From Macrococcoides canis (GTDB lineage Bacteria; Bacillota; Bacilli; Staphylococcales; Staphylococcaceae), in NCBI RefSeq assembly GCF_002119805.1, contig NZ_CP021059.1, positions 1,116,001 through 1,180,000 on the forward strand: 64,000 bases of DNA, written 5' to 3'. The position numbers and the translations under genes are program-made. Below, one piece after another: positions 1-7,553 of the stretch. The notes beneath the pieces were generated by a model. It was not told the DNA's origin. It saw only the letters and a list, made by a program, of their open reading frames with translations, and made no database searches. Every line of letters begins with the position of its first letter. Position 1 is the stretch's first letter.

Positions 1-705
1 ATTTTTATCTATTCAGGTAAAGACCTGGATCAAGTCGGAGCGAAGATTGCTGATATTGCAAAAGATAAAACTAAAGTCGTGTCATTAGAAGATGCCATCA
101 AAGAATCTGATTTGCTTGCTGGTGAAGAACATGATCATGAAGCTGAACATGATCATGAAGCAGAACATGAAGGACATAATCACGGCGCGCATGATCCTCA
201 TATATGGCTTGACCCAGTGCTTAACAAATCATTTGCTAAGATGATAAAGGATGAACTTGTTGCTCAAGATGAAAAGCATAAGAAGACTTATGAAGAGAAC
301 TATAACAAACTGATTAAAGATATTGATGACATCGATAACAAGTTGAAAGATGTTACAAAGAACAAAAAGCATGATACGGTTTATATCTCTCATGATTCAT
401 TAGGATATCTTGCACATCGCTATGGATTTAAACAAGAAGGGGTATCTGGTATGAACAATGAAGAACCATCACAAAGTGATATTATCAATATGATTAATAA
501 TATTGATAAGACTAATGCATCGGTGATTTTATATGAGCAGAATATACCATCTAAGACGACAGATATTATTAAGAATAAAACGAATGCAAAGACAGCGAAG
601 TTTCATAATATGGCAGTATTAACAAAAGAGGATAAAGAAAATGTAACGTATCAGCAAATAATGGAAAATAATATTAAAGCAATTGACGAAGCGTTAAACA
701 AATAA
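1..705 (+). CDS. adcA: Zinc ABC transporter substrate-binding protein (AdcA/ZnuA type), C-terminal part
   Basis: The frame is open from base 1, so the gene begins upstream of the window. The product is the extracellular, probably lipid-anchored, metal-binding subunit of a zinc (or Mn/Zn) ABC importer. Visible are a His/Asp/Glu-rich metal-collecting loop ([18 protein letters not shown]), then HDPHIWLDP, the segment carrying a conserved His ligand of the family, and later [13 protein letters not shown] with another ligand His. The C-terminus ([12 protein letters not shown]) is typical of ZnuA rather than of AdcA fused to ZinT; the ZinT-like domain is a separate gene at 2244. rpsN2 follows after 13 bases, so the two are probably co-transcribed in a zinc-starvation operon. 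The exact metal is inferred. Confidence 0.9.
   Translation: MFIYSGKDLDQVGAKIADIAKDKTKVVSLEDAIKESDLLAGEEHDHEAEHDHEAEHEGHNHGAHDPHIWLDPVLNKSFAKMIKDELVAQDEKHKKTYEENYNKLIKDIDDIDNKLKDVTKNKKHDTVYISHDSLGYLAHRYGFKQEGVSGMNNEEPSQSDIINMINNIDKTNASVILYEQNIPSKTTDIIKNKTNAKTAKFHNMAVLTKEDKENVTYQQIMENNIKAIDEALNK
127..171 (+). repeat. 18-bp tandem repeat coding the His-rich loop
   Basis: gaacatgatcatgaagc(t/a) occurs twice in tandem (127-144, 145-162), followed by a partial third copy. It encodes the EHDHEA repeats of the metal-binding loop. Copy number could vary by slippage without breaking the frame. Confidence 0.85.
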
Positions 706-718
706 AAGGAGCGATATT

Positions 719-988
719 TTGGCTAAAAAATCAAAAATAGCAAAGGAACTAAAAAGACAGCAGCTCGTAGAACAATACAGAGAACAAAGAGCGGCATTGA
801 AGGCTGCTGGTGACTATGCAGGACTAAGTAAACTACCACGAGATTCATCACCCTCTCGACTTACGAACAGATGTCAGCTTACAGGAAGACCACGTGGTGT
901 TTATCGTAAGTTCGGACTTTCTCGTATCGCATTAAGAGAACTTGCGCATAAAGGACAACTGCCTGGTGTGAAAAAATCAAGCTGGTAG
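719..988 (+). CDS. rpsN2: 30S ribosomal protein S14, zinc-independent paralogue
   Basis: An 89-residue S14 of the long 'C-minus' type. The CxxC...CxxC zinc ribbon of the short S14 is absent (only one Cys, in [12 protein letters not shown]), while the family signature [14 protein letters not shown] is intact. Such paralogues replace the zinc-containing S14 when zinc is scarce and so release zinc. The start is TTG at 719, 6-8 bases after AAAGGAG. The gene lies 13 bases behind the zinc-binding protein gene, which fits shared Zur control; the promoter is outside the window. A rho-independent hairpin follows. Confidence 0.95.
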   Translation: MAKKSKIAKELKRQQLVEQYREQRAALKAAGDYAGLSKLPRDSSPSRLTNRCQLTGRPRGVYRKFGLSRIALRELAHKGQLPGVKKSSW

Positions 989-1003
989 AATAACTTTTTT
1001 ATA

Positions 1004-1037
1004 AAGGTTAAGACATAAAAGTCTTAACCTTATTTTT
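1004..1037 (+). terminator. Terminator after rpsN2
   Basis: Stem aaggttaagac / gtcttaacctt (11 bp, 6-nt loop) followed by a T-rich run. Confidence 0.85.
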
Positions 1038-1104
1038 ATGTTATTATTTTTATTATGTGATTTGTTTGTTATAATAGAATGAAATTATGAGCTAGGAGTA
1101 TATT

Positions 1105-1518
1105 ATGAAAGAAAAAATAACCGCATCACTTTTAATTACGACTGAAGATAAGATACTGATTCAGGACAATGGAAACAAACAAATGAAGTTACCTGGTGTC
1201 GTAAAAAAAGGCCAGCATACAATCAAACAGACTGCCGAACAGTTTGCACGCAAGCTCGATAAAGATATTAAAGTCGGGGGTATATTGTTTGTTGTTGAAG
1301 AGAAGAAACCATATAAAGGGTTATTCTTTGAAACATTGGTCAATGATACTGCATTTGTTTTCAATACGCGCAGTCAGTCTGAATTTAAAGTAAAGCACCC
1401 TTATGCATGGCTTGATTTTGATTACCTTGATCAGCTTGATATCGCTGAAGAATTAAAGCAGTTGATTGTATCGAATCAAGTGATTAAATCAAGTGTACCT
1501 TTAATTAATTTACATTAG
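1105..1518 (+). CDS. Nudix-fold protein with degenerate Nudix box
   Basis: 137 residues. The N-terminal half follows the Nudix fold pattern (strand ITASLLITTEDKILI, then KLPGVVKKGQHT), but the helix that should read REUxEExGU is ARKLDKDIKV, so the metal-binding glutamates are missing. Hydrolase activity is therefore doubtful, and a regulatory or substrate-binding role is possible. Followed after 8 bases by a VOC protein and then a small membrane protein, probably one operon ending at the hairpin at 2201. The family assignment is from pattern only. Confidence 0.6.
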   Translation: MKEKITASLLITTEDKILIQDNGNKQMKLPGVVKKGQHTIKQTAEQFARKLDKDIKVGGILFVVEEKKPYKGLFFETLVNDTAFVFNTRSQSEFKVKHPYAWLDFDYLDQLDIAEELKQLIVSNQVIKSSVPLINLH

Positions 1519-1526
1519 GAGAGATT

Positions 1527-1907
1527 ATGAATAGCTACTGGTTAAATATAGGTGTTACAGATGTTGAACGTGCTTTAAACTTTTATCGTAATATCGGATT
1601 TGAAATCATTGATGAACGAAGTAATCATGAAACATTAGGTGCTATTAAGATTGGTGATAATACGATATGCATTTTTAAACAGGATATACTTGAGCAGTTT
1701 ATGCAGACACCGCTGAAGACACACACTGATAAACCTGAGATTATCATTTCGTTTGATCTACCTACTAATCAAGCGGTAGATGAACTATATGAACGCATTG
1801 TTCAGGCAGGTGGTAATGTGATCAATAAACCTTCTGTAAAAAATGGTTACTATGGTTTCATGTTCAATGATGTGGATGGTCATTATTTCAATGTAATTGT
1901 AATGTGA
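1527..1907 (+). CDS. VOC (glyoxalase/bleomycin-resistance fold) protein
   Basis: 126 residues forming the two beta-alpha-beta-beta-beta modules of the vicinal-oxygen-chelate fold: YWLNIGVTDVERALNFYRNIGFE at the start, DVDGHYFNVIVM at the end. Metal-ligand positions are not clearly conserved (no His in the first module), so it may be a non-enzymatic VOC protein. RBS AGGAGA lies 6 bases before ATG. Substrate unknown. Confidence 0.8.
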   Translation: MNSYWLNIGVTDVERALNFYRNIGFEIIDERSNHETLGAIKIGDNTICIFKQDILEQFMQTPLKTHTDKPEIIISFDLPTNQAVDELYERIVQAGGNVINKPSVKNGYYGFMFNDVDGHYFNVIVM

Positions 1908-1915
1908 GGTAATTT

Positions 1916-2161
1916 ATGTATAAGAAAATCGTAATATTAATTTTTATCGCTAGTATTTTGCTGTTATATTTTCTTCCTTCAATACATGGTAGAGGACAGA
2001 TTAATCTCTATGTTCGCTTATTACTTTATGTTCTTACACTTCTTGGATTATACATGAGTATGCTGATTGGACATATAAAGACACGAATGCTTTATACTGG
2101 GTTATTTGTACTGCTGACAGCAATAATATTATTTATGCACACCTTCAATGTGTGGATATAA
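1916..2161 (+). CDS. Small integral membrane protein, unknown function
   Basis: 81 residues with three predicted membrane segments (about 4-20, 31-50, 57-77) and short polar loops. RBS GAGGT. It begins 8 bases after the VOC gene and is the last gene of the presumed operon. No family recognised. Confidence 0.65.
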   Translation: MYKKIVILIFIASILLLYFLPSIHGRGQINLYVRLLLYVLTLLGLYMSMLIGHIKTRMLYTGLFVLLTAIILFMHTFNVWI

Positions 2162-2200
2162 ATGAGATGTTCGCAAACGGTCGAAATTAAATAATAAGAA

Positions 2201-2235
2201 AAGATGACGAGGAGTTATTCATTCCTCGTCATCTT
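2201..2235. terminator. Bidirectional terminator between convergent units
   Basis: Stem aagatgacgagga / tcctcgtcatctt (13 bp, 9-nt loop); serves the plus operon ending at 2161 and the ZinT-like gene on the minus strand. Confidence 0.85.
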
Positions 2236-2243
2236 TGTTCATT

Positions 2244-2978
2244 TTAATGTGCTAACATTTCTTCTTTTACTTCTATAGCAGATAGATCGTCAGGATAATA
2301 TGTTGGCCAGTTTTCAAGTTCATTTAGCAGCTGTTTACGGTCATCGCCCATATAGATATGGAAATGTAGTGCACGTTGGGGAGCTATAATATGATCGCTG
2401 AACTGTATATAGCCTGGTGCATCCTCGTCACCAGATACTTTTTTGAATATGTATCTAACGCCACGATTTCCTTTTTCATACGTTAGAATCTCTTTTCCAT
2501 CGTATGCGTACTCAGCTTTTTGTTTTTTGCCGTCTTTTGTGAAGGTGATTTCTTTTTCACCAATTTCGATATGAGAGACATCCGTTTTATATCCTTCTGT
2601 GTAGTAATCCTTTATTTCTTGCTTTGTTTTCTTCTGATCTTCTGCTTTGTGTTCGAATACTTCATCTAGTGATCCATCTTTTAAGAAGGGGTAAACGGAC
2701 TGCCAGCTTCCTTCCCAGTCAGTTAATTTTCGATCTTTCACTGCAGCATCTTCAAAATACCCGTTGTATATCTTTTGATCTGCTTCCGTCATATGATGCC
2801 CGTGCTCATGCCCATGCCCATGCTCATGCTCGTTATTATGACTTTCTGCATGTTCATCTTTATGATGTTCAGAAGCGTGATCTTTATGTACCACATCTTT
2901 ATTTTCATCAGTATCATTACAACCTGATAATAGGATAGAAAGTGAGACTGCCGTACCGATAATAAATTGTTTTTTCAT
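2244..2978 (-). CDS. zinT: ZinT-like zinc-binding lipoprotein
   Basis: 244 residues. A lipoprotein signal (ILLSGC, lipid Cys about residue 20) is followed by a His/Asp/Glu-rich linker (roughly residues 32-62, with HEHGHGHEHGHH) and a ZinT/YodA domain (LTDWEGSWQSVYPFLKDG at its start, ALHFHIYMGDD with ligand histidines near its end). ZinT proteins bind zinc outside the membrane and pass it to the ZnuA/AdcA importer. In many Firmicutes this domain is fused to AdcA; here it is free-standing. A perfect Zur box sits at the transcription start, so expression should rise when zinc is low. RBS GGAGA. Confidence 0.92.
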   Translation of the reverse strand: MKKQFIIGTAVSLSILLSGCNDTDENKDVVHKDHASEHHKDEHAESHNNEHEHGHGHEHGHHMTEADQKIYNGYFEDAAVKDRKLTDWEGSWQSVYPFLKDGSLDEVFEHKAEDQKKTKQEIKDYYTEGYKTDVSHIEIGEKEITFTKDGKKQKAEYAYDGKEILTYEKGNRGVRYIFKKVSGDEDAPGYIQFSDHIIAPQRALHFHIYMGDDRKQLLNELENWPTYYPDDLSAIEVKEEMLAH

Positions 2979-2989
2979 ATATATTCTCC

Positions 2990-3008
2990 AATCGTAATTA
3001 TTACGATT
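2990..3008 (-). promoter_or_regulatory. Zur box upstream of zinT
   Basis: AATCGTAATTATTACGATT is a perfect 9-1-9 inverted repeat and matches the Bacillus/Staphylococcus Zur consensus TCGTAATnATTACGA at every defined position. It lies just downstream of the -10 element, where bound Zur-Zn would block initiation. Confidence 0.93.
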
Positions 3009-3011
3009 TAT

Positions 3012-3040
3012 ATCTTACTTGAACTTATTCTATCCGTCAA
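3012..3040 (-). promoter_or_regulatory. zinT promoter
   Basis: On the minus strand, -35 TTGACG (3035-3040), 17-bp spacer, -10 TAAGAT (3012-3017). The start point would fall inside the Zur box. Confidence 0.7.
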
Positions 3041-3101
3041 TGGCAATTTTTAAAATTATGATAAAATGGGAGTAAATATATTGAAAGAGGAATTTATTAT
3101 T

Positions 3102-3242
3102 ATGAAATTAACTTTAATCTTTAGTTATGTACTGTTATTATTTGTTTTAAGATATGGATTTGAAATAATCAATGATCAGGTAACACTTCTTCTTCTTATC
3201 GTTGGTTTAGCATTATTCGGATTTTCAAACAGAAAAAAATAG
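3102..3242 (+). CDS. 46-residue membrane peptide, unknown
   Basis: Short ORF with RBS GAAAGAGG about 10 bases before ATG. The peptide begins MKLTLIFSYVLLLFVLRYGF and has a second hydrophobic stretch (VTLLLLIVGLALFG) before FSNRKK, so one or two membrane segments with a positive tail. It ends inside the hairpin shared with the PspC gene. Function unknown; it resembles many small membrane peptides of Firmicutes. Confidence 0.5.
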   Translation: MKLTLIFSYVLLLFVLRYGFEIINDQVTLLLLIVGLALFGFSNRKK

Positions 3243-3267
3243 AGCTGGATGAGGACTTCCAGCTCTA
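3240..3267. terminator. Terminator shared with pspC-like gene
   Basis: Stem tagagctgga / tccagctcta (10 bp). On the minus strand it is followed by CTATTTTTTTCTG, a good U-tract, so it mainly ends the PspC transcript; that U-tract doubles as the last codons of the 46-residue ORF. Confidence 0.75.
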
Positions 3268-3268
3268 T

Positions 3269-3478
3269 TTAGTAGTTATCCAGAATATCTGTATCTTTTG
3301 GCATAAATATTGCGAGTAGGATATAGATGGTAAATGTAGGGATATTCGCTGTTAAAAATGAGACTAAAATAAATACTACTCTGACAACTGTTGAATCAAT
3401 ATTAAAATATTCACTGATGCCACCAAGAACTCCGGCAACATAGCGGTCGGTTGTTGATCTTGCAAGACGTCTTTCCAT
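3269..3478 (-). CDS. PspC domain protein
   Basis: 69 residues covering one PspC domain: RLARSTTDRYVAGVLGGISEY, then NIDSTVVRVVFIL and a hydrophobic segment ending IYILLAIFMPKD. Such small inner-membrane proteins belong to envelope-stress responses (phage-shock protein C / LiaI-like context), although no partner is adjacent. RBS AGGAGTG on the minus strand. Confidence 0.85.
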   Translation of the reverse strand: MERRLARSTTDRYVAGVLGGISEYFNIDSTVVRVVFILVSFLTANIPTFTIYILLAIFMPKDTDILDNY

Positions 3479-3543
3479 ATGCTTTCACTCCTTTTTTAAA
3501 ATATAACAAATAAATAAAGGAACTTCCAATGATTTACTATTAT

Positions 3544-3568
3544 GTTTAACTTATAGCTTTAGGGGTAT
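3544..3568 (+). promoter_or_regulatory. Sigma-B-type promoter
   Basis: GTTTAA, 13-bp spacer, GGGTAT agrees with the SigB consensus (GTTTaa N12-15 GGGTAT) of Bacillus and Staphylococcus. It lies 32 bases upstream of a 22-codon ORF with an RBS and about 120 bases upstream of a strong terminator. Confidence 0.75.
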
Positions 3569-3600
3569 ATAAATAATATATTATTAAAGGGGATAGCAAG

Positions 3601-3669
3601 ATGGAAACAACAGAGAAGAAAAATGAAAAAGACATTTTAGAACAAGTGAAGACAATATTAGGTAAATAG
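3601..3669 (+). CDS. 22-residue peptide of a sigma-B-type transcript
   Basis: ATG preceded by AAAGGGG (about 7 bases away). The peptide begins METTEKKNEKDILEQVKTIL (22 residues in all, ending GK), charged with an amphipathic C-terminal half. With its own SigB-type promoter and a terminator 23 bases after the stop, it forms a compact transcript of about 160 bases. This is comparable in design to the S. aureus SbrA/SbrB small SigB transcripts, though no sequence relation is claimed. It may act as an RNA, a peptide or both. Confidence 0.5.
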   Translation: METTEKKNEKDILEQVKTILGK

Positions 3670-3691
3670 ATTTCTTTAATGAAACATTAAT

Positions 3692-3741
3692 AAACCCGAG
3701 CAATATTAGAACCGTTTCGTTCTAATTTGCTCGGGTTTTAT
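3692..3741. terminator. Strong bidirectional terminator downstream of lexA and the small sigma-B transcript
   Basis: Long stem aaacccgagcaa.attagaac / gttctaatttgctcgggttt with one bulge, then TTTA; on the minus strand an A-rich flank gives a weaker T-tract. Confidence 0.88.
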
Positions 3742-3812
3742 AATGACAGCAGTTTAATTTACACAGATATAATAATAATATTGATAGAATAATAATAAAG
3801 TCTGCCGTATAA

Positions 3813-4433
3813 TTAAAATTCTCTGAACAAACCTACAACTTTACCGAGTACTGTTACTGAATCAAGGTAGAGTGGTTCCATTGTCTGATTCTCAGGCTGG
3901 AGTCGATATCGATTGTTTTCTTTGAAGAAACGTTTAACCGTAGCTTCATCTTCATCTGTCATCGCTACGATAATATCTCCATTTTCAGCGATGGACTGCC
4001 TTCTGACGATTACTTTATCACCGTCCAGGATACCGGCTTCAATCATACTTTCTCCGACAACTTCAAGAATAAATATGTCGCTATTATGACTAGAAGTAAA
4101 GTGCGCAGGTAACGGGAAGTACTCTTCAACATTTTCTATTGCAGTAATCGGGACACCTGCAGTAACCTTTCCGATGACAGGTACATGAATTGTAGCCTCA
4201 GAATAATCTTGCGAATTTTCACCGTGAACGATTTCGATAGCACGCGGTTTCGTAGGATCTCGTTTAATGTAGCCCTTTTCTTCTAGGCGAGAAAGATGAC
4301 CATGAACAGTCGAGCTTGAAGCAAGTCCAACAGCTTCTCCGATCTCTCTTACACTCGGTGGATATCCTTTAGTTGATACAATATGTTTTAAATATTCATA
4401 TATTTCTTCTTGTCTTTTAGTTAATTCTCTCAT
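3813..4433 (-). CDS. lexA: LexA, SOS repressor and self-cleaving protease
   Basis: 206 residues from the ATG at 4433, which has AAGGAGTG in front; an in-frame extension to 4529 runs back over the promoter and is rejected. The N-terminal winged helix-turn-helix (residues 1-65, [20 protein letters not shown]) binds LexA boxes; the C-terminal S24 domain shows cleavage site Ala92-Gly93, Ser129 (VVGESM) and Lys167 (ATVKRF). RecA-stimulated autocleavage derepresses the SOS regulon. A promoter with a LexA box over the -35 indicates autoregulation. Confidence 0.98.
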   Translation of the reverse strand: MRELTKRQEEIYEYLKHIVSTKGYPPSVREIGEAVGLASSSTVHGHLSRLEEKGYIKRDPTKPRAIEIVHGENSQDYSEATIHVPVIGKVTAGVPITAIENVEEYFPLPAHFTSSHNSDIFILEVVGESMIEAGILDGDKVIVRRQSIAENGDIIVAMTDEDEATVKRFFKENNRYRLQPENQTMEPLYLDSVTVLGKVVGLFREF

Positions 4434-4467
4434 TTTATAAACACTCCTTATATGTGGTGTTATACGT

Positions 4468-4496
4468 ATTATAGCATATACGTTCGCATGTAACAA
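4468..4496 (-). promoter_or_regulatory. lexA promoter
   Basis: Minus strand -35 TTGTTA (4491-4496), 17-bp spacer, -10 TATAAT (4468-4473). The -35 overlaps the LexA box at 4494-4507. Confidence 0.8.
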
Positions 4497-4507
4497 ACAT
4501 TTGTTCG
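4494..4507. promoter_or_regulatory. LexA (SOS) box 1
   Basis: CAAACATTTGTTCG (read on the other strand CGAACAAATGTTTG), close to the Gram-positive consensus CGAACRNRYGTTYG. Confidence 0.85.
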
Positions 4508-4515
4508 TATTTTTA

Positions 4516-4544
4516 TTGACATAGAACACGTGTTCTGATAAAGT
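4516..4544 (+). promoter_or_regulatory. sosA promoter
   Basis: -35 TTGACA (4516-4521), 17-bp spacer, -10-like TAAAGT (4539-4544). LexA box 2 fills the spacer. Confidence 0.7.
4523..4536. promoter_or_regulatory. LexA (SOS) box 2
   Basis: AGAACACGTGTTCT, a perfect 14-bp palindrome in the core promoter of the sosA-like gene. Confidence 0.92.
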
Positions 4545-4551
4545 ATAAATA

Positions 4552-4565
4552 CAAACAAATGTTCT
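4552..4565. promoter_or_regulatory. LexA (SOS) box 3
   Basis: CAAACAAATGTTCT, a third LexA-type site between the -10 and the RBS of the sosA-like gene; it would act as a roadblock downstream of initiation. Confidence 0.8.
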
Positions 4566-4579
4566 AGGAGGAATTTGAT

Positions 4580-4801
4580 ATGACGATTAGAATTTCTAAG
4601 GAATTTATACTATATTTCATCTTATTTTTAATTATTACACTTTTTTCAGTACTTTATATAGAACAATCGCAAGCTATTTATTATAATGAAGCACCTGGTT
4701 TTACCGAACAGATAGGGGAACAAGATCGTGATAAATTACCCCATTCAGATTCATATCATGATCCCGTTTCAAATGGTGAAGTACTTGGTGTTGTAAATTA
4801 A
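4580..4801 (+). CDS. sosA: SosA-like SOS cell-division inhibitor
   Basis: 73 residues: short cytoplasmic start, one membrane segment (about 9-28, [19 protein letters not shown]), then an extracellular acidic tail. Size, topology and position divergent to lexA match S. aureus SosA and B. subtilis YneA, membrane peptides that delay septation during the SOS response. RBS AGGAGG. It sits under two or three LexA boxes. Sequence identity with SosA was not computed; the call rests on topology and synteny. The extracellular tail is the part known to be needed and proteolysed in SosA. Confidence 0.85.
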   Translation: MTIRISKEFILYFILFLIITLFSVLYIEQSQAIYYNEAPGFTEQIGEQDRDKLPHSDSYHDPVSNGEVLGVVN

Positions 4802-4820
4802 TTTAAATATTTAATGTATT

Positions 4821-4855
4821 ACGAGTGAAGCCAGTTGGTTTCACTCGTTTTTTTT
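4821..4855 (+). terminator. Terminator after sosA
   Basis: Stem acgagtgaagcca / tggtttcactcgt (13 bp, one G-U type mismatch) then eight T. Confidence 0.93.
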
Positions 4856-4885
4856 GGTATCTTTATAATGAAAGGAATGAGAGTT

Positions 4886-5122
4886 ATGCTAGATGAAAAT
4901 AAGATGAAGAGAATCAACGAATTAGCTCAGAAAAAAAAGACGATTGGTCTGACGGATGAAGAAGGTAAAGAACAGACTTTATTACGTAAAGAATATTTAC
5001 AGTCATTCAGACAATCCTTTAAAAAGACGATAGAGAATACAACAATCATTGATCCTGAAGGAAATGATGTAACACCTGACAAGGTGAAAGAAATACAGAA
5101 GATAAATAATATCAGAAAATAA
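4886..5122 (+). CDS. DUF896 family protein (YnzC-like)
   Basis: 78 residues from ATG 4886 (RBS AAAGGA); the longer frame starting at 4835 lies in the terminator and is rejected. The N-terminal half is a helical hairpin, [21 protein letters not shown], and [10 protein letters not shown] is the other conserved segment. Family members are small cytosolic helical proteins of unknown function. B. subtilis ynzC likewise sits beside yneA and lexA and is SOS-induced; here a terminator separates it from sosA, so SOS control would need read-through. Confidence 0.85.
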   Translation: MLDENKMKRINELAQKKKTIGLTDEEGKEQTLLRKEYLQSFRQSFKKTIENTTIIDPEGNDVTPDKVKEIQKINNIRK

Positions 5123-5148
5123 ATTATTTTATAGATGGGAGCATTTAT

Positions 5149-7134
5149 ATGTTTAATGAAAAAGATCAATTAGCAGTAGATAGTATTAGAGCTTTAAGTA
5201 TCGATCAGATTGAGGAAGCGAATTCAGGTCATCCCGGATTACCGATGGGGGCAGCTCCGATGGCATATACTTTATGGACACGTCATCTTAACTTCAACCC
5301 AGCATCGCACAATTTCTTCGATAGAGATCGATTTGTACTATCAGCAGGTCATGGTTCGGCTTTACTTTATTCATTGCTGCATGTTTCTGGTGGTTTAGAA
5401 ATTGAGGAACTAAAGCAATTCAGACAATGGGACTCTAAAACACCAGGACATCCGGAATATCGTCATACTAAAGGTGTAGAGGTTACGACAGGACCACTTG
5501 GGCAAGGATTTGCAATGAGTGTCGGTATGGCGATGGCGGAAAAACATCTAGCTGCAACTTTTAATCAGCAGTCAGATATTATTGATCATTATACGTACGC
5601 ATTAGTTTCAGATGGAGACTTGATGGAAGGTATATCTCACGAAGCTGCAAGTCTAGCAGGTCACTTAAAATTAAATAAATTAATTGCGCTATATGATTCA
5701 AATGATATTTCTTTAGATGGAGAGCTGAATAAAGCGTTCTCTGAGGACATTAAAGGGCGTTTCGAAAGCTATGGATGGGAACATATTCTAGTGTCAGATG
5801 GCAACGATATGGAAGCAATTGATCAAGCGATTGAAAAAGCGAAATCAAGTGACAGACCTTCGATTATTGAAGTTAAGACCATTATCGGTTATGGTTCTCC
5901 GAACAAACAAGGAACAAATGGCGTTCATGGTGCGCCGTTAGGAGGAGATGAGCGTAAGCTTGTATTTGAAGCTTATAGTCTTGATGCAGAGAAGAAATTC
6001 CATGTTGACTCGGCAGTATATGAAGTATTCCAGCAGACTATGCTGAAACGTGCAAATGAAAAAGAACAAATATGGAATGATAAATTTGCGCAACTTGAAA
6101 AAGAGAACCCTGAGCTGGCACACCAGCTTAAACGTGCAATAGCTGGTGAATTAGAATCTGATTATGCAGCAGCTTTACCAGTATATGAGGCTGGTACATC
6201 AGCAGCCACACGTGCAACGAGTGGTGATATGATTCAGGCACTTGCAAAAACAGTTCCTTCATTCTTTGGAGGTTCTGCTGATTTAGCATCTTCTAATAAA
6301 TCTAACGTTAAGGATACGGGAGATTTTTCAGCAGAAACGCCTGAAGGAAAGAACATCTGGTTTGGTGTCAGAGAGTTTGCCATGGGTGCTGCATTAAATG
6401 GTATGGCTGTTCACGGTGGGCTTAAAGTATATGGTGCGACATTCTTTGTGTTTAGTGACTATTTAAAGCCGGCAGTAAGATTATCTGCATTGATGGGCTT
6501 ACCGGTAACGTATGTATTTACACATGATTCAATTGCTGTTGGTGAAGATGGACCAACTCATGAACCAATCGAGCAGTTGGCTGGCTTACGTGCGATCCCT
6601 AATTTAAATGTCATTCGTCCAGCAGATGGTAATGAAAGTCGTGCCGCCTGGAAGATTGCTCTAGAATCAACTGATGCACCGACTGCACTTGTGCTTACAC
6701 GTCAAAACTTAACTGCGATTGATATTGAACAGGATAAATTAGAAGCGGGTGTTGCACGTGGTGGCTATATTGTGTATCAATCTGAACAACCTGAAATATT
6801 AATTGTTGCAACTGGTTCAGAAGTCAATTTAGCGATTGATGCAGCGAAAGCTTTAGAAAATCAAGGTAAAGGTGTACAAGTTGTATCGATGCCGAATACA
6901 CAGAAATTTGATGCGCAGGATAAAGCTTATAAAGAAGAGGTATTACCAACATCAATTAAACAGCGTGTAGCAATTGAAATGGCTGCTTCTGATAGCTGGT
7001 ACAAGTATGTTGGTCTGGATGGACTTGTAATTGGCATTGATAAATTTGGTGCAAGTGCACCTGGTGAACTTGTTATGGAGAAGTATGGATTTACTGTAGA
7101 AAATGTTGTAAATAACATTTTGAATATGAAATAA
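5149..7134 (+). CDS. tkt: Transketolase
   Basis: 661 residues, the usual bacterial length. Transfers two-carbon units between sugar phosphates in the non-oxidative pentose phosphate pathway with thiamine diphosphate. Visible: early His of [14 protein letters not shown], the ThDP motif beginning GDGxxxEG ([18 protein letters not shown]), [19 protein letters not shown], and the C-terminal pyrimidine-domain segment [17 protein letters not shown] with [20 protein letters not shown]. It begins 26 bases after the YnzC-like gene with RBS ATGGGAG; terminator directly after. Confidence 0.98.
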   Translation: MFNEKDQLAVDSIRALSIDQIEEANSGHPGLPMGAAPMAYTLWTRHLNFNPASHNFFDRDRFVLSAGHGSALLYSLLHVSGGLEIEELKQFRQWDSKTPGHPEYRHTKGVEVTTGPLGQGFAMSVGMAMAEKHLAATFNQQSDIIDHYTYALVSDGDLMEGISHEAASLAGHLKLNKLIALYDSNDISLDGELNKAFSEDIKGRFESYGWEHILVSDGNDMEAIDQAIEKAKSSDRPSIIEVKTIIGYGSPNKQGTNGVHGAPLGGDERKLVFEAYSLDAEKKFHVDSAVYEVFQQTMLKRANEKEQIWNDKFAQLEKENPELAHQLKRAIAGELESDYAAALPVYEAGTSAATRATSGDMIQALAKTVPSFFGGSADLASSNKSNVKDTGDFSAETPEGKNIWFGVREFAMGAALNGMAVHGGLKVYGATFFVFSDYLKPAVRLSALMGLPVTYVFTHDSIAVGEDGPTHEPIEQLAGLRAIPNLNVIRPADGNESRAAWKIALESTDAPTALVLTRQNLTAIDIEQDKLEAGVARGGYIVYQSEQPEILIVATGSEVNLAIDAAKALENQGKGVQVVSMPNTQKFDAQDKAYKEEVLPTSIKQRVAIEMAASDSWYKYVGLDGLVIGIDKFGASAPGELVMEKYGFTVENVVNNILNMK

Positions 7135-7137
7135 TAT

Positions 7138-7164
7138 AAAAGGCTGTATGTCAGCCTTTTATTA
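7138..7164 (+). terminator. Terminator after tkt
   Basis: Stem aaaaggctg / cagcctttt, 5-nt loop, T-rich tail. Confidence 0.85.
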
Positions 7165-7237
7165 TTTATAGAAAACATATTGAAAAAAAAGTTTGTTTTT
7201 AGTAAAATCTTAATGGTATGAGAAAGTGGGTGAACAA

Positions 7238-7468
7238 ATGGATACCTGGATCTGGATAATAATCGTAATACTTGCGCTGGCAGCAGGTCTTGCAGCAGGA
7301 TTTTTCCTTGCAAGAAAATATATGATGGATTACTTGAAGAAAAATCCACCAATCAACGAAGAGATGCTTCGAATGATGATGATGCAAATGGGTCAAAAAC
7401 CTTCACAGAAGAAAATTAATCAAATGATGCAGATGATGAATAGAAATATGAATCAAAATCTTAAATAA
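7238..7468 (+). CDS. UPF0154 (YneF-like) membrane protein
   Basis: 76 residues from ATG 7238; a GTG four codons earlier is possible, but homologues as I recall them begin at MxTW. One N-terminal membrane segment ([19 protein letters not shown]) followed by the conserved block [20 protein letters not shown] and a Met/Gln-rich tail. Widespread in Firmicutes next to tkt; function unknown. Confidence 0.9.
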   Translation: MDTWIWIIIVILALAAGLAAGFFLARKYMMDYLKKNPPINEEMLRMMMMQMGQKPSQKKINQMMQMMNRNMNQNLK

Positions 7469-7492
7469 ATAAAAGTCTTTCATTAGACAGTT

Positions 7493-7529
7493 AGACCCGT
7501 GAATGATTATGTGAATCATTCACGGGTCT
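7493..7529. terminator. Bidirectional terminator
   Basis: Perfect 16-bp stem agacccgtgaatgatt / aatcattcacgggtct with a 5-nt loop, between convergent genes. Confidence 0.9.
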
Positions 7530-7553
7530 TAAAATTTTAATGATATAAAATAT

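Noticed and set aside
127-171. Tandem DNA repeat as a recombination or CRISPR-like element
   Set aside because: It is the coding sequence of the His-rich loop; unit is 18 bp, in frame, and only 2.5 copies.
1161-1364. Antisense ORFs throughout the window (for example this one)
   Set aside because: They are codon-mirror shadows of real genes without RBS or family resemblance.
4433-4529. N-terminal extension of LexA by 32 residues
   Set aside because: It covers the lexA promoter and LexA boxes; the ATG at 4433 has the RBS and gives the normal 206-residue protein.
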